Positions 13,001-20,853 of a stretch of DNA of 64,000 nucleotides are shown one piece after another. A program made the position numbers and the translations under genes. Below the pieces are notes generated by a model. That model made no database searches. It was given only the letters and a program-made list of their open reading frames with translations, and was not told where the DNA came from. Within the stretch, counting starts at the first letter, position 1. The number at the start of each line of letters is the position of its first letter. The stretch comes from Phaeosaccion multiseriatum (lineage: Eukaryota > Ochrophyta, other classes), in NCBI GenBank assembly GCA_965112735.1, contig OZ218959.1, positions 992,001 to 1,056,000 of the forward strand. The letters run 5' to 3'.

Positions 13001-15901
13001 GCCCACCTCTTTCTCCTCCTCCTCCTCCTTCACCCCCCGCCCCTCCGTCCCCTTTCGGCAGTGCCGGGCTCAGAGCCATCACCTTGCTCTTGGCCCCCAT
13101 CCAGGGGTCAAGCCTGCCCAGGAGGAGGTGTGCCCGAGCCTGTCCTTCCTGCTGCTGCTCCCCCTCACGCACCGAGACATCTGTGCTGCCCAGGAGTGCC
13201 ACGAAGCGTCGCACGGCCCCGCGGATATCCGCAGAGGCCAGGCAGAGAGCGTCCTCCCAGTCGCCACTCTCCTCTCTGCAGCTCTCCTCTCTGCTGCCCT
13301 TCTCTCCCCGCCCTCGTTGCGAGCCCCCCCATGGTGATGCACCCCCTCGGGAAACCCCCTCTCGGAACGCGGGGAGGTTCCTTCTCAAATGCCGCCGGCG
13401 TTCGCCTACCTCCATCTGTGCCGAAAGAGAGGAGAAGGAGATAGAGGGGAGAGGGAACAGCGAGTGAGATGAGGGCAGGGGGAGAAGAGCGAAGGGAAGG
13501 AAGGAAGGAAGGAAGGAATGAAGGAAGGGAGGAAGGAAGGAAGGAAGGAAGGAAGGAAGGAAGGAAGGAAGGAAGGAAGGAGGGGTAAGTCAGTCAGTCA
13601 GTCAATCAATGAGACCGTCAGTGAGTCAGTCAAGGATTCACTCAGTCAGTCAGTCAGTCAGTCAGTCAGCAAGCCGCCGTGCCTTACCCTTGCGAGAGTC
13701 TGCTCCAGCAGCAGCAGGCACGACAGCACCACCTGAGGGGCGTGAAGGCGAGCGTTGAGGTGCAGCACGAGCTCATACCCCTTGCGAGTCCACCCTCCAC
13801 ACCCCGACCCGCTCTCCCCTTCCTCCTCCCCTCCCTCCTCTCCCATCTCCCCCCCTTGCTGCTCCTGCTGCTGATGCTGTGGCCCTCCATTGGGACCCTC
13901 CAGGTAGAACACCTCGTCGTGAAGGACATGCACAGTCACGCCTCCTCCACCCCCTCCCTCCTCTCCTCCCTCCATGCTTGGATGAGGGCTGGAGCCGCCG
14001 CACTCCGTCTGCAGTGCTCTCGCCCTCTTCCTCCTGCGCCCCCTGGTGTCAGGACAGGTGCCCCCCTCGGGCAGAGCCGGGGTGCAGAAGCGAATGACCT
14101 CGCTGTGTACCTGTGGCATGCCTTCTGTCCCATGCACGAGAGAGTGTGACACACCCCCCTCGCCCTCTGCGGTGGAGGTGGAGCGGTTCCAAAGGATGGA
14201 GATCCTGTGCTGCGTGCCGGGTCGGAGCCCCTCCAACAGCAGCGCCTCAGGGCCGCCCCGCAGAGTACGCACACACACCGACTCTTGTGACGATGGCACG
14301 AGAAGGACTCCCCGTCGTTCCTCCGTCAGCACCACGACATTCGCTCGGCAGGCTGCCTCGAGTTGTAGGGTAGCGCTGGTGGGGCCCGCTGCCGTGAGGA
14401 GTGGGCGGAGGAGCAGCAGAAGAGGCGAGCACACGGCGTCTGCCTGCAGAAGCAGCGATTTCACGCGGTCCAAGGGGCTATACACGTCGCTCCCGACCCA
14501 GGGGGGGGCGCTCACTCCCCCAGGGGAGTACGTGGGGGGGTCGATGCCGCCGTAGCGACTGAGCGACAGGCGGTCGATCCTCTGCGCGGCCGTGGAAACG
14601 AGGCCTTTGAGCCTGTACACCGCCGTGAGTGTCTGCAGCAGCTGCAGGGGGAGCTCGGCGCTTTTGACCCACCACAAGAAGTCGGTGCGTGACAGCCCTC
14701 TGTCGTGCTTGCTGCTGCCCCTGCCCAGCCCATCGGTAAGCGCTAAGCGAGCCTCGTAGTCCACCTCCGCTGCTGATAGCGCTTGGGACACGAGGCCCAA
14801 CTTGTGCAGCACCGCCGAGCAGCAGGTGAGGAGCATGGCCAGGTCCCCGTGCGCCATGAAGGGCCCCTCCCCGCCCTCGAAGCCACTGGTGTAGCCTCGG
14901 GGGTAGCCAGCGAGGAACGGGACCTCGCCGTCGCTGATGGAGGCCCCACTGCTGGGCGCGTAGTTGGTGGTGTTCCCACCTTTGGTCTGCTGTCCCACGA
15001 CCTGCTTCTGCTGCGGCTGCTGCTGCTCGGCAGGGTCGTGTGGCCCCGCGCCCCCCGCAGCGAAGAGCGAGAAGAGGAACGAGGCCTTTGCGTCTAGCTC
15101 TCCGCAGCAAGCAAGCCCCAGGCCGGTCAGCAGGCCCAGCAGGGCCAGGCGAGGCCCAGGGGTGCCGCCCTGATGAGCAGACAATGCAGGACAAGTCAAG
15201 GATAGGGGCAGAGAAGAGAAGCACCAACCAAGGAGTGAGAAGAAGCGGCTTGTGGCTGTTACGGGTTAGTGGTGCGAAACGCTGTCCACTCCCTCAATAG
15301 AGGACGAGCTGCCAAGAGCATGCCTCCTTCGCCTCGTCCTGGGGCCCACCTTGCTTTTGGACCACGCATTGGACCCCTCCTCTGCGAGCAGCGCAAAGGC
15401 CCTGCGGAGGAAGGCCTCGCTGAAGACCTCCCTCTTGGAGAAGGCTGGACATGCCAGTAGCTCCTCCAGAGACACCGACAGATCGAACACGGAGAAGGGT
15501 CGAGGCACCTTGCGGTCCCAGTACCTGAGGCACGTGAAGCGGTGCAACAGTGGAAGATGGGGGGACAGCAAGCGGCTCAGCGCACCTTACAAACTAAAGG
15601 CAGAGCCTCATGAGTGTCCTCACCTAAGTCTGAACAAGGCCCCTTCGACCTGCTCGATAGTGAGCCTCTCGAACACATCAATGATGACGTCCCCCCCTCG
15701 CAGTATCTGCCGCAGACGCCGCTGCTGCACGCTGGTCACTCTTCTGCTGCCAACCCCTCCACTGCTAACACCCTCTTTCCCCTGAAAGTTGTTGAGGCAG
15801 TGAGCCACAGCCGCCCCCAGACCCCTGTGGTTTAGAGGCAGTCTGGACACATCCGTCTGGAGCTCCTCCTTGCTGTGGATGGGGTGGGCTGCAGGCGCCA
15901 T
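47..15901 (-). CDS. Giant protein with four tandem degenerate PhoD-like phosphatase modules (partial)
   Basis: I read 15 exons: 15901-15624, 15524-15350, 15169-13688, 13415-8095, 7765-7264, 6750-5560, 5379-4921, 4680-4306, 4076-3906, 3618-3059, 2792-2670, 2539-2116, 1919-1576, 1281-653 and 380-47. Phases agree at every junction; the gene continues beyond the left edge. The visible product is about 4,122 residues. Residues 1-400 are helical and may resemble an EF-hand-type N-terminus (weak). Four copies of the PhoD layout follow, starting near residues 404, 1389, 2407 and 3449: a beta-sandwich opening GPVVG-x-V...VLVEV, an RAF-x-F-x-GL...Y-x-V strand, the H-x-G-D-Q site, a YR-x-x-W helix, an LM-x-W site, a GVGVL-x-LD strand, a VV-x-S-x-PLV strand, and a VLL-GG-DVH-like strand. 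The splice join 8095/7765 restores SARVLVEV, and 2116/1919 gives a continuous LMLWGQGDA. No complete metal-binding motif remains, so a scaffold or binding role is inferred. Long poly-Glu, poly-Gly and poly-Ala runs interrupt it. Confidence 0.75.
1491..1561. repeat. (CCCA)n then (CACACG)n in a PhoD-like gene intron
   Basis: The intron 1575-1282 is largely made of this compound repeat. Confidence 0.85.
2021..2115. repeat. (CCCT)n tetranucleotide repeat at a splice donor
   Basis: About 23 units in the intron 2115-1920. On the sense strand it reads (AGGG)n and begins right after the donor GTGAGG at 2115. Confidence 0.9.
2558..2596. repeat. (GCAA)n tetranucleotide repeat
   Basis: Nine to ten units upstream of the acceptor at 2540, in the PhoD-like gene intron 2669-2540. 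Confidence 0.9.
2918..2990. repeat. (CTTGTT)n hexanucleotide repeat
   Basis: About 12 units with two GTTGTT variants, inside the intron 3058-2793 of the PhoD-like gene. Confidence 0.9.
3848..3903. repeat. (TGAC)n repeat at a splice donor
   Basis: On the sense strand it starts with the donor GTCAGTCAG at 3905 of the PhoD-like gene. Confidence 0.85.
5690..5812. repeat. CTC repeat coding for polyglycine in PhoD-like module 3
   Basis: About 38 units with CGTC and CTT interruptions, in exon 6750-5560. Confidence 0.9.
8165..11215 (-). other. PhoD-like module 2 (within the giant gene)
   Basis: Opens near 11190 with GPVVGLVTALTAVVLVEV. RIRAFEFSSLLPGRRYVVQL follows near 10880. The metal site reads LLHCGPQIRM near 10555, with Pro in place of Asp. 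Later landmarks are VRDLYRGAWGRGSMRKVLA near 10220, FGGVGVLRIDALLWPDSQ near 9560 followed by QAWAWLNDFF, LLVLCSNPLVWES near 9240, and ANALLDLLFQWQ near 9110. The GDVH-like strand is replaced by FIVLCAREDDG near 8740. It lies entirely in the 5.3-kb exon, with several CTC-repeat runs of Glu and Gly. Confidence 0.65.
10968..11053. repeat. CTC repeat coding for polyglycine in PhoD-like module 2
   Basis: About 27 units. A separate, interrupted CTC block at 10375-10450 encodes poly-Glu, so the same repeat is used in different frames within one exon. Confidence 0.9.
11230..14395 (-). other. PhoD-like module 1 (within the giant gene)
   Basis: The sandwich domain opens near 14395 with GPTSATLQLE, followed by LEGLRPGTQHRISIL, the usual loop-strand of the PhoD N-terminal domain. 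The first metal site, normally H-x-G-D-Q, reads HLNARLH near 13760. A later ALLLREWEAYVWG helix (about 12830) and an LSVVLLMDKPLITV strand (about 12350) match the expected downstream order. This is the most diverged of the four modules, and its end is set only by the start of module 2. Confidence 0.55.
13497..13672. repeat. (GGAA)n followed by (AGTC)n
   Basis: The intron 13687-13416 of the PhoD-like gene consists almost entirely of these two tetranucleotide blocks. Confidence 0.9.
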
Positions 15902-16623
15902 TTCACGCCCCTCTATCCTGAGATGACACCGCCTCTGGACTGCGTTGGGACGGTGTGCCTCCGCCTGCTGCTGCTACTGCTGCTGCTATGCTGCAGCTGC
16001 CTGCTGCTGCTGCTGCTGCTGCTGCTGAGAGATGCATTTTCTGAAATATCGATGATCCTGAACTGCCAAGTAGTTGTCATCTGTAGGGAATGAGACCAAC
16101 TGCCGTACTACTTGCTTGGCATCGAAAAAAATGAAACCGTTTTTTTTTTTAACGTGCGGAGATATCGCGAGAGGCATCCGCTGAAGGGAAATGGGAGGCC
16201 CCTTGGGCCTTGAGACCAGTCCGCAGGATTCCATGTCTTCCAAAACTGAAAGAAAGTACTGCCGTGTCGTACTTTAGAAAAAGAGAGGGGGGGAAGTTGA
16301 GCCGTTGTGAAGGGGAGAGAGGCCACCGAGGAGGATGGCGGCCGTGCAGGAAAAGCGACGGACCCGCCCAAAGATGTATTGCCAATACATCAGGCTTCCT
16401 GTACAACAGAGAAGGGACCGATCCCACCAGTAGGATAAGGGGTGAAGGAAAAGACGAGGCCTAAGAACCTGTGCTTGACGGCGTGTGAAAAGAGAAAAGC
16501 TGTGCCTGCGTGACGCACAACGCTGCGCAGCAACCCCTCTCCTCCCTGCTCGTTAATCCCCCCACACGAGCGTGAGGAGCAGTGGTAGAGAAGCTGTAGG
16601 GGGGCGTTCTCTCCTGCCCGCTC
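15902..16623. other. Divergent intergenic region between the PhoD-like gene and the Dpy-30-like gene
   Basis: No gene is supported here. It holds a CTG repeat (15966-16028), a run of A then T at about 16125-16152, and a near-perfect 19-base palindrome with 9-base arms (GATGTATTG / CAATACATC) at 16373-16391. It probably carries the promoters of both flanking genes. Upstream 5' exons of either gene cannot be excluded. Confidence 0.5.
15966..16028. repeat. Interrupted CTG/CAG trinucleotide repeat
   Basis: About 20 CTG units with CTA, CTATG and CAGCTGC interruptions, directly upstream of the first exon of the PhoD-like gene. It probably lies in the 5' untranslated region or promoter. Confidence 0.8.
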
Positions 16624-17568
16624 ATGATTGGAGTAGGCCCAGCTGGGGCAGGGGGCATGGAGCAGGGTGCATTGGGCCCGCAGGAGTGCAAAAGCCCAGG
16701 AGGAGGACGCCGGGTAGGAGGCGCCAAGTACGTCAAGCGAAGGGCGGGAGCGGGTCGAGGCAAATTGCTGGCCTCTCTGCATGGCAGTAACACGGCCACA
16801 GGCATGGGTGCTCCCTTCGGTGGCCTTAGTGGGGGCGGCGGCTGCAAATGCTCGTTGCAGTCCGCGCCGTCCCTGCTGTCACCACCATCAGCGCTTCCAA
16901 AGCCGCTGGCACTACAGCTACGGATGTCAAACAACAAGTCGTCCCTCTCGCCCATCTTGCGTCCGCAGACGGTGAAGCGGCGGAGGAGGTACTTGCAGAG
17001 GGAAGTGGTTAGGTGCCTCGGAGACGCTTTGCAGGCCCTCGTGGAGCGCAAGCCTTTGGATGGGCTACAGTGGCTCGTGACCCACTTCTCTGAGCTCTGT
17101 GGGGAGGACAAGGCTCGGCTCGACGAGCACTTGGCTACTCTGGAACTGCAGCGAGAGCGAGCACGCCTTCAGCGCCAAGTAGAGGCATTGGAGAAGGACA
17201 AGACAGAGAAGGAGGAGCGCCTCGCACACCTAAGGGTGGAGAAGCGGGCCCAGGAGAAGCGCCAGTCCGCAGAAGCAGCGGCCATGGAAGGCGCAAAGGC
17301 AAGGGTTTCCCCTCCCGTTGGCCAAGTGGGTGTGCACGTTTGTCTGCGCGAGCCTCGTTTCGGCGCCCGCTACACGCCCTTCATCGACAAGGGCGCGGCG
17401 GCGAGTGATGTTGCCGTGCACGTGTGCGGCAGCGCCTCAACCTTCCGTAGTCGATACGTGCCCGTGCCGGCGCTGGCACTAGAGCAAGCCAAGAGGAGGG
17501 CGTCTGGCGAGGAGGGCCCAGGGGGGCGTTCTCTCCGTGCGGCACCTGCAGCGACGACTGCGTCCTGA
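16624..17568 (+). CDS. Dpy-30-motif coiled-coil protein
   Basis: A single open frame of 314 residues. The start is uncertain: the first Met is at 16624, but the first 99 residues are Gly/Pro-rich and a second Met at 16921 sits just before the recognisable part. Residues about 122-157 (YLQREVVRCLGDALQALVER, then KPLDGLQWL) have the shape of the Dpy-30/RIIa dimerisation motif: two amphipathic helices around a K/R-P-x-D/N-P-like turn. A charged coiled coil follows (residues 160-250), rich in Glu, Arg and Lys. The C-terminus contains two copies of a V-x-VHVC...F-x-x-RY-x-P motif. Such motifs dock partners in chromatin and ciliary complexes; the partner here is unknown. The gene converges on the left Hsp70-like gene. 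Confidence 0.6.
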   Translation: MIGVGPAGAGGMEQGALGPQECKSPGGGRRVGGAKYVKRRAGAGRGKLLASLHGSNTATGMGAPFGGLSGGGGCKCSLQSAPSLLSPPSALPKPLALQLRMSNNKSSLSPILRPQTVKRRRRYLQREVVRCLGDALQALVERKPLDGLQWLVTHFSELCGEDKARLDEHLATLELQRERARLQRQVEALEKDKTEKEERLAHLRVEKRAQEKRQSAEAAAMEGAKARVSPPVGQVGVHVCLREPRFGARYTPFIDKGAAASDVAVHVCGSASTFRSRYVPVPALALEQAKRRASGEEGPGGRSLRAAPAATTAS

Positions 17569-18211
17569 GAAAAGTTGTGCATCACACCCCTGGTACTTAG
17601 AAAGAAAACGTTTGCTCCCTTTTTAAGTGCCCTTGATCACACACACCTCCTGTACAGTACTTTGCACACAACTCCTGGCTGGCGGGCAGAGGCGGTCGTG
17701 GAGTGGTCGATCATTGTCAGGCGGTGGCCTATAGTGGCATAATCTGGCAGCAATTTAGCGAAATGGAGAGGTCTATGAAGGACGAGGAAGATCAGGAGGT
17801 GTGGAATAGACATTTATTACGCTTACTACTACTATTTATAGTCTCCATCACATCACTTTGTGTACACACTAAACTAAATACTAACAAGGCTTCTCTTCCT
17901 ACTTTGGGTAAGCAACAAGGGGGTCTAATTTATGTGTTCAGAATGAGGCCCCCTTGGTTTATTTCGGGCACTTCTCAGCCTCCAGCTGCTGCTGCTGTCT
18001 TTGCCAGGTGTAGAGCACCCGCTCCAAGACAGCACTCCACAACTTCGCTCAAGCGCTGCTGCTTGTCTGTCCGCAGCTCAGGGCCGACGATTCGACAGAG
18101 CCACAATCAAGCAAAGTTAGTAAACAGACCTGAGCAGCTGGAGGGACAGCACTCAGTCGTCTTGACACCAACCCTGAGCAGCTAGAGAGACCGCACTCAG
18201 TTGTCTTGACA
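17569..18211. other. Convergent intergenic region carrying the outer edge of the left duplicated block
   Basis: No gene is supported. The stretch from about 18000 to 18211, read on the minus strand, resembles the sequence after the stop codon of the right Hsp70-like gene (32942-33110): both share an AGGGGGT-cATCTCAAGAC-like start and a GAGCTGCG-AGCAGATAAGCAG-like block. This sets the outer limit of the duplication at about 18.0 kb. Confidence 0.55.
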
Positions 18212-20449
18212 TCACCCCCTCGGGGCCATCATAGCCCCCTCGTCCTTGAAGGCGATGGAGCAGCTCTTGAGCAAGTTCAGCGCCTTTAGCGTGCCCTTCT
18301 CGTAGCATGTCACCTTAATCTCGCTGCCCCCGAAGGTCATCTCCACGTCTACGCCGCGCTCCTTGAATGGCTTTGTCATGTCCATCCCAATCTCAATAAT
18401 GGCCACCTCTCGCGTGTACACATCGGGGTCCTTGACGTACTCCACGTCCTTCTGTCGGCTGGTGAGGAGTATCAAAGTGATGCTCGTGTGCGTGTCCAAG
18501 ATTGGAGAATAGCCTGCACGGGCCTTAAAGCCATGCGGTATTGAATCTCCCCTCGTCACATGTTTGCGAAGTATCCGGAGTCGCTCTTCTCCACATATCA
18601 TTTCCATCTGATGACGCCGTGCCTCGTGCTCCTGCTTGCCCGGCTTGAACTTTGTGGTGCTTCTAACGCAGTAAGTCAGGCGAGCGATACGAGAGGCGAA
18701 AGTCGCTTCACTTGAAGCAAACAGGACTGCTCCCTTGACGATGGCCAGTCCCGGTCGCGGGGCCTCCACGACATGTAGACCGTTGATCGAAGAAGTGTCC
18801 TGGAACCTTTCCCGCACAGCGTTGCGCAGGATGGAGCATTCGCTGAAGCCGCCCACCAGAATGATGTACTTGAGACCATGCAGGCGCTTGTCCAGCAGCA
18901 GCTCGGCCACGAACGCGACGATCTGCGACACCTGCGACGAGAACCACGGCTCCACCACTGCGGGAGGGATCTTCAAGGTCCGCTTCATGCCCCCAAGGCG
19001 CTCCTGCGAGGGCGGGGCGGGGCGGGGGGGGGGGGGGGCTTATGAGCAAAAGAGCTTAGAGAAGCACGTCACCCCGACTGCTTCTATGTTTGGACGCCGT
19101 TCTCTTACCTCGTCCGAGTGACTGTAGTTGTAAAAGTCCTTGAGGAGCTGCAAGTCGTTGGTCTCCAGCTCAAGCCCGTCCGCCAAATCTCCGAGACTGA
19201 GGCTGAGGTTTTCACCCTTGGCGTAGCCGATTTTCTGATCTTCCCACCGCCGCATGAGAGCGAGCTCGTGAGGAGTGCCTTCAACCCTACTCCAGTTGGC
19301 TGCTCCCAAGAAGGACTGTCAAGACGGTGGTAGGGAAGACAGGACAGACCAGAAACGGAGGCGTCAAGGAGACGGGTTGACCAAAGCCGATCTCGACGAG
19401 CCGACGTCATTGCTTGCAAACAGATAGCCCTCCCCTCTTGTCTGCTGCTCTCACATTCTCCCTGTCTTTCGGCTCCGCCCCCATCTCTTTCCCGTTTCTC
19501 TCGGCCGCTCATTCTGATGACACCTCGCTCCTTACACACTCCACGCTTCAGGTACTCTCCACTGCTACTCATTCACTCACTCATGCACCAACCAAGCCTC
19601 GCCCAATCCTTGGCTAACATGTCCACCTACCTGCATGAACTTTTTGAACTCCTCGTCCACTTTCCCCGCTGCCCATGACCCGCCACAGGGGGCGATGAGC
19701 TCCGCTAGCCTCAGAGGCTGCGTCTGTGTCAGGGTATGCGCCGTGATGTCGACCGTTCCCCCCCCGCAGTCGAGGACCATGATCTTGTCCCCCGGACTCC
19801 ACGGTCGCATGGACTCAGGTGTGGCATTGACACACAAACACGCCGCCTCCGGCTCCAGGCATAGCTTCACTTGAACATTGTCGACGCGGTCACTCTTCAG
19901 GCCCGCTTGGAACGCAGCTTCTTGCATAAACGACTTGCCGAAATCGAGCCAGATGGCAGGCACAGTGAGCATCCACTTGATACCATTGGCTTGCACGTGG
20001 AAGCCGCTTCGGCAGAGGCGCTCAAGAATCTTCACTTTGAAATACTTGAGGGCAGCTGAGAACACGTGCATGAGTGGCATCGCCTGGCCATCCTCTGCAT
20101 AAGCGAGTGGCTCCAAAGTACTCTCGTATCCGCCAGGCTTGTGCAGGTGCATCTTAAAATGCCTAAAGAGCATCCATTTTGGATTCGCAAGCTTGCCTTT
20201 CTCCTCATCCAAGTACCGCTCAATGGCCGCTTTCCCGAAGCTCGTCGCCTCCGTAGCGGCCCCGTCTGCCCTCTCGATGAGAACCGCGGTCTCGTCTTTG
20301 TCCCACCCGTCAGCTTCCCCGTCAGGAGTTGACATGCGTATATCATGGTGCTCAGTCCCAACCGTCCCGTACGCGTACGCCGACCTGCTTGTTCCCAGAT
20401 CGATGGCCACCACAAAAGCGCCTGCAGCAGCAGCTGCGAAGGCACTCAT
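18212..20449 (-). CDS. HSPA12-like divergent Hsp70, left copy
   Basis: Three exons: 20449-19631, 19315-19109 and 19003-18212, encoding 605 residues. The Met at 20449 is chosen because the right copy also starts M-S-A. The actin-fold ATPase signatures are present: AIDLGTSRSAYAYG (phosphate 1), MVLDCGGGTVDITAH (phosphate 2) and ILVGGFSECSILRNAVRERF (adenosine site). This is the pattern of the HSPA12 branch, not of canonical Hsp70, since there is no recognisable peptide-binding beta domain or EEVD tail. The role is presumably nucleotide-dependent chaperone or adaptor function in the cytosol. It is divergent from the coiled-coil gene at 20854 and paralogous to the gene at 30707. The C-terminal 100 residues differ most from the paralogue. 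Confidence 0.88.
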
Positions 20450-20853
20450 GATCACCCTCTCCTCCCTTTAAGTTCTCTCTCTCCTGCTGCTTCCTACTCC
20501 TGCCGCTCCTCCTGCTGACCACAAATAGAAATAGACGTCTGGAAAATCACGAAAGTCCCCCCACACTTATTCCTCACTCCTCCGACGGCGGCGTTGATTT
20601 CTGTTGAGCTGCTCCCGCGATCTAGCCGTCTTCGGGGTATGATGTGTGAGCATTTGTGGGGTTAGTGCTTTATGTATTGTGCGCAGGAGATTGAACGAAC
20701 TGCTCCCACGTAGCACGCACTCGGGATTGCAGCGCACAGCACAGCATGGTTTGTTTTTAGAGAGCAGAAGCGTGGTGAAGGAGTTTGTTGGAGGGCTCAC
20801 GCTGCGCTAGGCACTTTTCTCTCTCTCTGAATCAGGTGCAGGTGCTGAACACC
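20450..20853. promoter_or_regulatory. Putative bidirectional control region of the left Hsp70-like/coiled-coil pair
   Basis: 404 bases separate the two divergent start codons. It must hold both promoters. No TATA element or clear heat-shock element (repeated nGAAn) was convincing by eye. The corresponding right-hand region is only about 180-370 bases and is poorly conserved. Confidence 0.4.

Noticed and set aside
16461-17111. A 216-residue minus-strand frame opposite the Dpy-30-like gene
   Set aside because: The plus frame carries the recognisable motif and coiled coil; the minus frame has no domain and reads as a shadow.
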